NCBI RefSeq assembly: GCF_002897035.1
Contig: NZ_BAUX01000001.1
Span: 186,001-250,000 of the forward strand
Direction of reading: 5' to 3'
Length of the DNA stretch: 64,000 nucleotides
Source: Methylopila sp. Yamaguchi
GTDB taxonomy: Bacteria > Pseudomonadota > Alphaproteobacteria > Rhizobiales > Methylopilaceae
In this document: positions 26,664 through 35,080 of the stretch, in pieces
Layout of the letters: every line of letters starts with the position of its first letter
Position numbering within the stretch: position 1 is the stretch's first letter
The notes under the pieces: generated by a model
What the model was told of the DNA's origin: nothing
Seen by the model: the letters and a program-made list of their open reading frames with translations, nothing else
Database searches by the model: none
Program-made: the position numbers and the translations under genes

Positions 26664-28475
26664 TCAGGCGCCCTGCAGCGCCGCGTCTTTCTCGTCCGCC
26701 GCGTGCGCCAGCGCCTGGGCCGCGACCAGCTTCGCGAAGGGGCCGTTCGCCGCTGCGAGACGGGCGAAGGAGCCGCTTTCGACGATCCGCCCGCGCTCGA
26801 ACACCAGCACGCGGTCGGCGGAGCGCACCGTCGCCAACCGGTGGGCGATGACGAGCGTGGTGCGGCCGGCGCGCGCGGCGTCGAGCGCCGCCTGGACCTT
26901 CTGCTCGGTGTGGGCGTCGAGCGCGCTGGTCGCCTCGTCGAGCACGAGGATCGGCGGGTCCTTCAGCAACGCGCGGGCGATCGACAGCCGCTGGCGTTCG
27001 CCGCCCGAGAGCGAGGCGCCGCGCTCGCCGAGCACGGTGTCGAACCCTGCGGGGAGGCGCCGGACCACGTCTAGCACCTCGGCCTTGGCGCAGGCGGCCT
27101 CGAGCTCCGCGTCGGTCGCCTCGGGCCGGCCGACGCGGAGGTTGTCGGCGATGGAGCGGGCGAACAGCATCGGCTCCTGGAACACGACGCCGATGTTGCG
27201 CCGAAGCCCCTCCAGCGTCAGTTCGCGAATGTCGACGCCGTCGATCAACACGCGGCCCTCCTGGGGGTCGAAGGCGCGGTGCAGCAGCGACAGCGTGGTG
27301 GACTTGCCCGAGCCGGTCGCGCCGACGAGCGCCACCGTCATGCCGGGCGTCGCCTCGAACGAGACCTCGGCGAGCGTCGGCCTCCCCGCCTCATAGGCGA
27401 AGGAGACGCGGTCGAAGGTCACCTCGCCACGCACCCGGCCGGGGTCGCGCGCGTCCGGGCGCTCGGCGACCTCGGGCACGGCGTCGAGCAGGCGAAGGAA
27501 TTCGCCGATCCGCGGAGCGTTCAGCAGCGCCATGTTGACGAGCGCGACCGCGTCGCCGAGCCGGGCGACGACGAGGGTGGCGAGGGCCGCGAAGGTGACG
27601 ATGTCGCCGACGCTCGCGAGCCCTTGCGCGTTCAGCGCAGCGCCCGCCAGCACCACGCCGAGGACCGTCAGCGTGCCGGCGGCGGGAGTCGCTGCGGCGG
27701 CGTAGGCCCACCACGACAGGATCGGCATCTGCGCGTCGAGCAGGCGCTGCATCACGCCGCGCACGACCGCCATCTCCCGCCCGACGCTTGCGAAGCTCTG
27801 CACCACCGCGACGTTGCCGATGGCGTCGGCGGCGTGCTGGGCGAGGTCGGAGTGGTAGCCCTCGATGTTTTCCTGCTGGGTCTGCGTCTTGCGCAGCAGG
27901 GTGATGAGCGCGATCCCGAAGACGGCGACCAGCCCGAGCAGGATCAGCCCGAGCCACAGGTTTAGCGCGAGCGAGGCCGGCAGCAGCGCGACGACGCCGA
28001 CCAGCGTCGCGAGCCCCGAGCGGAAGAACGACAGCCAGACGTCGGCGAGCGCGTTCGCGCCCATGGTCAGCGCCTTGACGATCCGCCCGGAATGGGTGCG
28101 CCGGTGGTAGCTCAGCGGCAGCGTCAGCACATGGCCGAAGGCCTCGGTCATGGCGGCGAGCCGCCGGCGGTGCGACAGCCGGTCGGCGTGAAGGCCGACC
28201 AGCACCCGGCCGACGATGGCCGCGAGCGCCACCCCGCCCCAGGCCACGGCGAGCGCCGGGATGGCGTCCGCCTCCCCACGCGTCAGCTTGTCGATCACCT
28301 TGCCGAACAGCACCGGCTCCGCGAAGGCGGCGAGCGCCAGCGCGACGTTGCCGAGCGCGAGCATCACCGCGAGCGGCCGTTCCGGCCCGAGCAGGCCGAT
28401 AGCGCGGACGTAGGTGGCGAAAATCCCCGGAGCGGGGCGATCGGCGGAGGGCGGGACGGACATGGCCGGCAGCAT
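26664..28475 (-). CDS. ndvA: ABC exporter, NdvA/ChvA-type glucan transporter
   Basis: A fused membrane-ATPase ABC half-transporter of about 603 residues. Six membrane helices in residues 20-330, then the nucleotide-binding domain with GATGSGKSTTLSLL, LSGGERQRLSIARAL and ILVLDEATSALD. Overall pattern (RRTHSGRIVKALTMGANALADVWLSFFR) is that of rhizobial cyclic beta-1,2-glucan exporters; no NdvB synthase gene is in the window, so the substrate is inferred from family only. ATG 28475 is preferred; ATG 28463 is possible. Divergent from the PodJ-like gene. Confidence 0.82.
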   Translation of the reverse strand: MLPAMSVPPSADRPAPGIFATYVRAIGLLGPERPLAVMLALGNVALALAAFAEPVLFGKVIDKLTRGEADAIPALAVAWGGVALAAIVGRVLVGLHADRLSHRRRLAAMTEAFGHVLTLPLSYHRRTHSGRIVKALTMGANALADVWLSFFRSGLATLVGVVALLPASLALNLWLGLILLGLVAVFGIALITLLRKTQTQQENIEGYHSDLAQHAADAIGNVAVVQSFASVGREMAVVRGVMQRLLDAQMPILSWWAYAAAATPAAGTLTVLGVVLAGAALNAQGLASVGDIVTFAALATLVVARLGDAVALVNMALLNAPRIGEFLRLLDAVPEVAERPDARDPGRVRGEVTFDRVSFAYEAGRPTLAEVSFEATPGMTVALVGATGSGKSTTLSLLHRAFDPQEGRVLIDGVDIRELTLEGLRRNIGVVFQEPMLFARSIADNLRVGRPEATDAELEAACAKAEVLDVVRRLPAGFDTVLGERGASLSGGERQRLSIARALLKDPPILVLDEATSALDAHTEQKVQAALDAARAGRTTLVIAHRLATVRSADRVLVFERGRIVESGSFARLAAANGPFAKLVAAQALAHAADEKDAALQGA

Positions 28476-28547
28476 CGCCAAAACGTCCCGTCGCGCAAGG
28501 CGACGCGGTAACGCAACCTTAAGATCGGCGCCCGGCCGGGCTACACG

Positions 28548-28586
28548 TTAACAGGTTGTTTACCCTCTTCGTTAACTGTGCGTTGA
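28548..28586 (+). promoter_or_regulatory. Two CtrA-like half-site pairs
   Basis: TTAA-N7-TTTA at 28548-28562 and TTAA-N7-TTGA at 28572-28586, each seven of eight matches to the CtrA consensus TTAA-N7-TTAA. They lie between the divergent ABC and PodJ-like genes, about 100-140 bases before the latter. Confidence 0.45.
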
Positions 28587-28688
28587 GAGGTCCACGCCCG
28601 GCGCGGCCCTCGATCAGAGCCCCCAACCCGCCGCGCGGAGCCGGACAGCCGGGCGCGATGGGACGGGGCGACGCCCAGGGTGCGCGCC

Positions 28689-31600
28689 ATGAGCTTCAGC
28701 GATCCGAGACACGTGACGGCCGGCGCCGACCAAGCCGAGGCGGGCGGCCATCGGCTGGAGCGGCTGGCGGAACGCCTTTCGGACGCGCGGCGCGCCAACG
28801 ACAGCTCCTCTCCCCTGCCGGAGCTCGAACAGCTGGTGTCCATGCTGGCGCAGCGCAACATCCAGACCGAGGACCGGCTCGCCAACGCGCTCGAGGGCCT
28901 CGCCCGCTGGGTCGAACGGTCCGGCCCCGCTGCCCCGGCCACGATTCCGACGCCCGAACCGATCGCCCCGACGCCCGCCCCCGCGTCCGCGGCCGAGGCC
29001 CCCGCGGACGACCTCGAGGCGCGTCTCACCGCCTTCGCGCGCGCGCTCACCGAAGCCCCGGCGCCCGCTGCCGTTACGCCCGCGCGACCGGCGGACAAGG
29101 CGGCCCAGCCCGGCTCGCTCCGCGCCGCGCTCGCTGAGATCGCCGCCCGCCAGAGGGATCTCGACGCCGACGATGAGCCCCCGGCGCCCCGCGCCGTCGC
29201 CGCTCCCGTCGCTCCGCAGGCGCCTGCCGCGACGATGGTCGATCCGATCGCGGTCGCCGGCCTGCGCGAGGAGATCGAGACGCTGGGCTCCGCGATCCGC
29301 GACATGCCCACCCGCGCCGAGGTCGACGGTCTCGCCCGTGAGATGGCGGCGCTCGCCGCGCGGCTCGGCGAGGAGCGGCCGGCCCGCCTCGATTCCGTTT
29401 CGCTGATGGCGATCGACACCCTCGTGTCCGAGGTCGATCGCATGCGCGGCGACGCGGCGAGCCCGCAGATGCTGGCGCGCTTCGCCGACGAGCTCGGCGC
29501 GGTCGCGACCCGGCTCGATCATCTGACGCCGGCGAACCCCGAGCTGTTCGACACGCTGGCGCTTCGCATCGAGCAGGTGCGCGAGGAGCTCACGCAGTTT
29601 CCGCCGATGGCCGCGGTCGAAGGCCTCGCGACCGAGATCCAGGCCGTGCTCGCCCGCCTCGACGCGCAGGAGCGCGCCGCCGCGCCGACCCAGCAGGCGG
29701 TCGCGGAGCTGTCGGGCAAGGTCGCGGTTCTCGGCGGCAAGATCGACGGCATCGCCGCCGCCGCCGAACAGCGCGCGGAGGAAGCCGAGCGCATGGGCCA
29801 GGCGGTCCGCGCCGAGCTCGCGACGCTTTCCAGCGCCGACGCGATGGAGAGCTTCAGCCGCCAGATCGAGAGCCTGACCGCGAAGCTCGAGAGCCGGCGC
29901 GAGCAGGGCCTGCCCACGGCCGAGCTCAGCGCCAAGATCCCCGCGCTGATCGACAAGATCGACGCGCTGACGGCGGCGTCGGACGCCGAGCGCGTCGCCG
30001 AGGCGGTGCGCGCCGAACTCGCGGCGATCGCGCAGCCCGCCGCCAAGCTCGACGACATCGGCCGCCAGATCGAGGGGCTCACGCTCGAGCTGGCCCGGCG
30101 CCCTTCGGGACCCGACGGCGTCGAGGCCCTCGCCGGGAAGATCGACGGCCTCGGCATCCGGCTGGAGGCGGTCGCCGCCGCCGCCCGCGCGCGCGGCGCT
30201 TCCGCCGAGCGCGTCGAAGAGGCGGTCCGCGGCATCGCCGAGCACCTGATCGCGACCGCGCAGGCCGACGCCAGCGGGCCCAAGTCCTTCGGCGGCCTCG
30301 ATACGCGCATCGAACAGGTGGTCGAAGGCCTCGACCGCGCCGGCGGCCGGCTCGACGATCTCAACGCCGGCTTCGCCTCGCTCGCCGCGAGGGTGGAGCA
30401 GGCCGCATCCGAAGCCGGACGCAACGCCGTCGCGGCGCTGCGGGCGGAGGGCGCCCAAGGCGCCACGCCGTTCGCCGACGGCTCCGACCAGCTCGCCCAC
30501 GCCCTGCTCGAAATCAAGGCTGCGTCCAAGCGCGACGACCGGCGCACCTCCGACACGCTGGACGCCGTCCGGCTCACGCTCGAACGCCTGATCGAGCGGA
30601 TGGAGGCGATCGACGAAGCGCTGAACGCCCACAGCATCGGCGTCGTCGAACGCCGGTCCTCCGCCTTCGACGACCGTCCGCAGACCGCGCCCGCGCCGCG
30701 CGTCGACGCCACGGAAGCCGCCCGCGCCGCCGCGCGTCGGGCGATGGAGGAGATGGAGGCCTCCGGCGATCTCGCCGCGCGCTTCGGACGCCCGCCCGCC
30801 GACGACGCCTTCCGGCCGGTCGCCGATCTCGCGTCCGATCACCCGCTCGAGCCGGGCGCGGCGCTGCGCGTGGAGCGCCGGACCGACGGCCTGCTGGACG
30901 CCCCTCACGACCCGCAGCCCGAGAGCCCGTCGAGCGACGTCGGGGCGCTGAGCGCCGCCGCTTTGATCGCTTCGGCCCGACGCGCCGTAACGCGGCCGGC
31001 GGCCGACGCCGAAAACGTCCTCGCCGAGACGGCGACGGACGAGCGCCGCTCCCGCGCCGCCGGCGTTCTGGCGGTCCTGAAGGCCCGCCGCCGTCCGATC
31101 CTGCTCGGGATCGCGGCCGCTTTGATCGTGCTCGGCGTGCTGAAGGCCGCCACCAGCATCAGCGACCATGGCGCCGAGACGGCGCCCGAGCCGGCCGCCC
31201 CGACCGCGGAGAGCGCGCCGCCCGCCCAGCCGACCCCGCAGCTCCAGGCGCCCGAACCCGCGCCCCAGCAGCCCGCCCCCGCCGCGCCCGCGGCCCCGGC
31301 GGCGCCTGCGGAGCCGCAACCCATCGAGCCCGCTCCGGCGCCGAAGCCGCGCGCCGAGATCGCCCCGCCGCGGGCGAAGGCCGCCGACATCACCGATTTC
31401 GCCTTCGCCCAGACCCTCGATCCGTCGGGCCAGAAATTCACGCCGCCCCCGAAGAAGGACGACATCGTCACGGGCTCGATCAACCGCGGCGACACGCTGC
31501 CGGATTCGATCGGCGGCTCCATGCTTCGGCTGCGCGCCGTGCAGGGCGATCCCTCGGCGCAGCTCGAGATCGCGGACCGGCTGGCCGCGGGCCGCGGCGT

Positions 31601-32174
31601 GGAGGCCGATCCGGTCGCCGCCGCCCGCTGGCTTGAGAAGGCCGCGGTCCAGGGCCTCGCCCCGGCGCAGCATCGCCTCGGCAGCCTCTACGAGAAGGGC
31701 CGCGGCGTGCCGCGCGACCTCGCCGCCGCCCGACGCTGGTACGAGCAGGCGGCCGCCTCCGGAAACGTGCGCGCCATGCACAATCTCGGCGTGCTGCACG
31801 CCGAGGGCGGCCTCGGCAAGCCGGACTTCGGGGCGGCCATCGTGTGGTTCCGCATGGCCGCCGAACGCGGCCTCGTGGACAGCCAGTACAATCTCGCCGT
31901 GCTCGAGGCCCGCGGCCTCGGCGGCAAGCGCGATCTGGCGGACGCCTACAAGTGGTTCTCGCTCGCGAGCGCCCAGGGCGACCAGGACGCCGGCCGCAAG
32001 CGGGACGACGTGGCGAAGGCGCTCGGAGCCGCCAATGTCGCGAGCGCCGATCAGCTGGTGGCGAACTTCAAGCCGCGCGCGGTCGACCCCGCCGCAAACG
32101 AGGTCCCCGCCCCTCCCGGCGGCTGGGACCAGGCCTCCACGAACGCCGCCGCCGCCCCGATGCAGCTGCGCTGA
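28689..32174 (+). CDS. podJ: PodJ-like polar organelle development protein
   Basis: A large scaffold of about 1161 residues. N-terminal two-thirds: alanine-rich coiled coils with repeated LEQLVSMLAQRNIQTEDRL-type heptads; one membrane helix at about 800-824 (PILLGIAAALIVLGVLKAA); a Pro/Ala/Gln-rich periplasmic linker; and at about 951-1110 four Sel1-type repeats (GRGVEADPVAAARWLEKAA and similar). This order matches PodJ, which organises the old cell pole in Caulobacter and rhizobia. No peptidoglycan-binding end domain is evident. ATG 28689 is preferred over GTG 28680. CtrA-like boxes lie upstream. Confidence 0.82.
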   Translation: MSFSDPRHVTAGADQAEAGGHRLERLAERLSDARRANDSSSPLPELEQLVSMLAQRNIQTEDRLANALEGLARWVERSGPAAPATIPTPEPIAPTPAPASAAEAPADDLEARLTAFARALTEAPAPAAVTPARPADKAAQPGSLRAALAEIAARQRDLDADDEPPAPRAVAAPVAPQAPAATMVDPIAVAGLREEIETLGSAIRDMPTRAEVDGLAREMAALAARLGEERPARLDSVSLMAIDTLVSEVDRMRGDAASPQMLARFADELGAVATRLDHLTPANPELFDTLALRIEQVREELTQFPPMAAVEGLATEIQAVLARLDAQERAAAPTQQAVAELSGKVAVLGGKIDGIAAAAEQRAEEAERMGQAVRAELATLSSADAMESFSRQIESLTAKLESRREQGLPTAELSAKIPALIDKIDALTAASDAERVAEAVRAELAAIAQPAAKLDDIGRQIEGLTLELARRPSGPDGVEALAGKIDGLGIRLEAVAAAARARGASAERVEEAVRGIAEHLIATAQADASGPKSFGGLDTRIEQVVEGLDRAGGRLDDLNAGFASLAARVEQAASEAGRNAVAALRAEGAQGATPFADGSDQLAHALLEIKAASKRDDRRTSDTLDAVRLTLERLIERMEAIDEALNAHSIGVVERRSSAFDDRPQTAPAPRVDATEAARAAARRAMEEMEASGDLAARFGRPPADDAFRPVADLASDHPLEPGAALRVERRTDGLLDAPHDPQPESPSSDVGALSAAALIASARRAVTRPAADAENVLAETATDERRSRAAGVLAVLKARRRPILLGIAAALIVLGVLKAATSISDHGAETAPEPAAPTAESAPPAQPTPQLQAPEPAPQQPAPAAPAAPAAPAEPQPIEPAPAPKPRAEIAPPRAKAADITDFAFAQTLDPSGQKFTPPPKKDDIVTGSINRGDTLPDSIGGSMLRLRAVQGDPSAQLEIADRLAAGRGVEADPVAAARWLEKAAVQGLAPAQHRLGSLYEKGRGVPRDLAAARRWYEQAAASGNVRAMHNLGVLHAEGGLGKPDFGAAIVWFRMAAERGLVDSQYNLAVLEARGLGGKRDLADAYKWFSLASAQGDQDAGRKRDDVAKALGAANVASADQLVANFKPRAVDPAANEVPAPPGGWDQASTNAAAAPMQLR

Positions 32175-32268
32175 TCGGCGCCCGACGCGTTGACAACGCC
32201 CGCCGCGGCGGGCGTAACCACATCTGACCGGACGGCGCGGCGGGCGCGTCGCCGGCGCGTCGCGGTCC

Positions 32269-33189
32269 ATGCAGATCTATCTTCCGATCGCTGAACTTCC
32301 GGTGGACGTGCTGCTCGTGATCGGCATGAGCCTCGCGGTCGGCTTCGTGTCGGGCCTGTTCGGCATCGGCGGCGGCTTCCTCATGACCCCGCTGCTGATC
32401 TTCATCGGCGTTCCGACCGCCGTCGCGGTCGCTTCCGAAGCCCCCCAGATCGCCGCCTCCGCCTTCACCGGCGCCCTCTCCTACTGGCGCCGCCGCGCGA
32501 TCGATCTGAAGCTCGCCGGCGTGCTGCTCGCGGGCGGCGTGGCCGGCACGGGATTGGGCGTCTGGTTCTTCAACGCGATGCGGGCCGCGGGGCAGCTCGA
32601 AGTCGTGATCGCGGTCTCCTACGTCGTCCTGCTCGGCGCGATCGGCGGGATCATGCTGACGGAGTCGCTGAAGACGCTGCTCAAGACGAAGCCCTCGGCG
32701 CCCGCCCGCCGCATCGGCGGCCGCAGCCTGATCGACCGCCTGCCGCTGAAGCTGCGCTTCAAGCAGTCGATGATCTACGTGAGCGCGATCCCGCTGGTGG
32801 GCCTCGGCGTGTTCGTCGGCTTCGTCGGCGCGGTGCTCGGGATCGGCGGCGGATTCCTGCTCGTGCCGGTGCTGGTCTACGTGTTCCGCGTGCCGACGGC
32901 GGTGGTGGTCGGCACCTCGCTCGCACAGATCCTGATCACCATGCTCGCGGCCACCGTGCTGCACGCGACCGTCAACGCTTCGGTGGACGTGGTGCTCGCC
33001 ATTCTGCTGATGCTCGGCGGGTCGATCGGCGCGCAGTTCGGCGTGCGGGCCGGCCAGAAGCTGCGCGGCGAGCAGCTGCGCCTGCTGCTCGCGCTGCTGC
33101 TGCTGGCCGTGGGCGCCCGCTTCCTGGTCGAACTCGTGGCGGAACCGGCTGAGCCGTTCTCCGTCTCGACGACGGGCCGGCCGAAATGA
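32269..33189 (+). CDS. TauE/SafE (TSUP) family anion permease
   Basis: A 306-residue permease with two homologous halves: VGFVSGLFGIGGGFLMTPLL near residue 24 and FVGFVGAVLGIGGGFLLVPVL near residue 184. The paired GxGGG motifs are the family hallmark. TSUP proteins carry sulfite, sulfoacetate, thiosulfate or organic anions. It overlaps the TIGR02186 gene by four bases, an alphaproteobacterial pairing. Substrate unknown. Confidence 0.92.
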   Translation: MQIYLPIAELPVDVLLVIGMSLAVGFVSGLFGIGGGFLMTPLLIFIGVPTAVAVASEAPQIAASAFTGALSYWRRRAIDLKLAGVLLAGGVAGTGLGVWFFNAMRAAGQLEVVIAVSYVVLLGAIGGIMLTESLKTLLKTKPSAPARRIGGRSLIDRLPLKLRFKQSMIYVSAIPLVGLGVFVGFVGAVLGIGGGFLLVPVLVYVFRVPTAVVVGTSLAQILITMLAATVLHATVNASVDVVLAILLMLGGSIGAQFGVRAGQKLRGEQLRLLLALLLLAVGARFLVELVAEPAEPFSVSTTGRPK

Positions 33190-33941
33190 GACCGCTCGCG
33201 GCTCTGGCCGTACTCGCGCTGCTCGCCGCGGCGGCGCCGGCGCGGGCGGAGAAGCTCGTGGTCGCGCTGTCCTCGCAGCAGATCGCCATCGCCTCGAATT
33301 ACGCCGGGGGCGACATCACGCTCTTCGGCGCCGTCCGCGCGGACCCGGAGAGCGACGGCGCCCCCCGCCGCTACGACCTCGTGGTCACCGTGCGCGGACC
33401 GGGGACCACGCTCGAGGTGCGGGAGAAGCAGCGCACCGCCGGGCTCTGGGTCAACCGCGAACGCCGCCGGTTCCCGCGCACGCCGTCCTATCTCGCCACG
33501 CTTTCCACCCGCCCTCTCGACGTCATGCTGTCGCCGGAGATCCGCGATGGGCAGCGGCTTGGCCTCAAGGCGGCGGCCGCCCCGCGCGGCGAGGACCTCG
33601 GCCGTCCGGAGTTTTCCGAGGCGCTGATCCGCCTGCAGACCGCGCGCGGCCTGTGGCGCGAGGAGCCGAAGGGCGTCGTCTTCCTCGACCCCACGCTGTT
33701 CCGCACGACCTTCCACCTCCCGCCCAACGTCCCTTTCGGCGCCTTCGAGGCGGACGTCCGCCTGTTCTCCGCCGGGGTGCCGATCGCGCGCGAGACCATC
33801 ACCTTCCGGGTGGTGAAATCCGGCTTCGAGGACCGGGTCGCGGCGCTCGCGGAGAACTGGCGTCTCGCCTATGGTGTCGCGACGGCGCTGCTGGCGCTCG
33901 CCTTCGGCTGGACGGCGAGCGTCGCGTTCCGCCGGGATTGA
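33186..33941 (+). CDS. TIGR02186 family membrane-anchored protein
   Basis: 251 residues with an N-terminal signal sequence (LAALAVLALLAAAAPARA) and a C-terminal membrane helix (AYGVATALLALAFGWTASVAF). Between them is a beta-rich periplasmic domain with SSQQIAIASNYAGGDITLFG and VTVRGP. The pattern is that of TIGR02186, a family encoded next to TauE-type permeases; it may be an accessory subunit. The start overlaps the permease stop. Confidence 0.82.
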   Translation: MRPLAALAVLALLAAAAPARAEKLVVALSSQQIAIASNYAGGDITLFGAVRADPESDGAPRRYDLVVTVRGPGTTLEVREKQRTAGLWVNRERRRFPRTPSYLATLSTRPLDVMLSPEIRDGQRLGLKAAAAPRGEDLGRPEFSEALIRLQTARGLWREEPKGVVFLDPTLFRTTFHLPPNVPFGAFEADVRLFSAGVPIARETITFRVVKSGFEDRVAALAENWRLAYGVATALLALAFGWTASVAFRRD

Positions 33942-33967
33942 GCCCGACCGCCGCCGCGGAGCCGCCC

Positions 33968-34450
33968 ATGACGCTGATCGCATCCGAGCCGGCCGGCGAC
34001 GACCGCGACATCCCCGAAACGCCGCTGGCGCTGGGCCTCGCCGGGCTCACGCCCTTCATCGGGCTCGCGCTCGCGCTCGCGCTCCAGCATCCCGTGGTGT
34101 TCGGAGTCGACGCCGCCTTCGCGCTGACGGCTTATGGCGCGACCATCCTGTCCTTCCTCGGCGGGGCGCACTGGGGCCTCGCCCTGCGCCACCCCGCCCC
34201 AGACGTCCGGCGCGCGCTGTACGTCGGCGCCATGGTCCCGCCGCTGTGGGCCTGGGCGGCCCTGCTGGTCGGCGGCGCAGGCGGTCTCGCGCTGCTCGCG
34301 GCCGGTCTCGTAGGCCACGGAATCGTGGACGCTGCGCGGTCCGGCCGTTTCGCGGCGCCGCGCTGGTACGGACGGCTGCGCCTCGTGCTGACGGCGGTCG
34401 CCACGATCGCGACCGTGGCCGCGGCCGTCGTCGTCGGTTACGCCGGATGA
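33968..34450 (+). CDS. DUF3429 family membrane protein
   Basis: 160 residues with four to five membrane helices. Recognisable family blocks are YGATILSFLGGAHWGLAL and MVPPLWAWAALLVGG. Function unknown; DUF3429 proteins are common in Proteobacteria and are often placed near DUF924 or repair genes. The stop overlaps the DUF924 start by four bases, so the two are translated together. Confidence 0.85.
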   Translation: MTLIASEPAGDDRDIPETPLALGLAGLTPFIGLALALALQHPVVFGVDAAFALTAYGATILSFLGGAHWGLALRHPAPDVRRALYVGAMVPPLWAWAALLVGGAGGLALLAAGLVGHGIVDAARSGRFAAPRWYGRLRLVLTAVATIATVAAAVVVGYAG

Positions 34451-35001
34451 CGTCGCCTCCGCCGAAGGCCGCGGTCGCGACCGTCGGCTTCTGGCGCGCG
34501 GCCGGCCATGACCGCTGGTACGATCGGAGCGACGCCTTCGACGCCCTCGTCCGCCGCCGGCTCGGCCGGCTGCAGCGCCAAGCGGCCGCGGGCGCCCTCG
34601 ACGACTGGGCGGGAACGCCGGTCGGCGCCCTTGGCCTGCTGATCCTTCTCGATCAGGCGCCCCGCAACCTGTTCCGCGGCGCGCGCGAAGCCTTCGCGAC
34701 CGATGCCGCCGCCCAGGAGGTGGCGGCGGCCGCCGTCGCCCGCGGCTTCGACCGCCGCACGCCCTGGCCGCTGCGCCAGTTCTTTTACATGCCGTTCGAG
34801 CACGCCGAAGATATTGCGCTGCAACGCCGGGCGATCGCGTTGTTTCGCGCGTCGGGCGACGACGAATGCCTGCGATGGACCGTCGTTCACGCCGAGATCA
34901 TCGAGCGGTTCGGGCGGTTTCCACATCGCAACGTCATACTTGGACGGCCATCGAGCGCCGCTGAGCTGGAATACCTCGAAAACGGCGGCTTTCAGGGATG
35001 A
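34447..35001 (+). CDS. DUF924 family protein
   Basis: A soluble, mostly helical protein of 184 residues. Family signatures: FWRAAGHDRWYDRSDAFD, LGLLILLDQAPRNLFRG and FFYMPFEHAED, ending FGRFPHRNVILGR. It belongs to the TPR-like DUF924 family, function unknown. Its ATG overlaps the DUF3429 stop. Confidence 0.9.
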   Translation: MTSPPPKAAVATVGFWRAAGHDRWYDRSDAFDALVRRRLGRLQRQAAAGALDDWAGTPVGALGLLILLDQAPRNLFRGAREAFATDAAAQEVAAAAVARGFDRRTPWPLRQFFYMPFEHAEDIALQRRAIALFRASGDDECLRWTVVHAEIIERFGRFPHRNVILGRPSSAAELEYLENGGFQG

Positions 35002-35046
35002 CTTCGTTTACGATCTTCCCGAACCCATCCTTAAGCGCGGCGGCGT

Positions 35047-35069
35047 TATTCGATTGCCTCAATCGAATA
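35047..35069 (+). promoter_or_regulatory. Perfect 23-bp inverted repeat before the flippase gene
   Basis: TATTCGATTG (35047-35056), CCT spacer, CAATCGAATA (35060-35069): perfect 10-base arms ending 11 bases before the flippase start. It is AT-rich against a GC-rich background, which suits an operator; as RNA it would fold next to the ribosome site. Confidence 0.6.
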
Positions 35070-35080
35070 GGGATCGTCGA

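Noticed and set aside
28614-32270. Minus-strand open frame of 1218 codons
   Set aside because: It mirrors the podJ-like gene in a high-GC region; the product is Arg/Gly-rich with no fold signature, while the plus strand has coiled coils, a membrane helix and Sel1 repeats.
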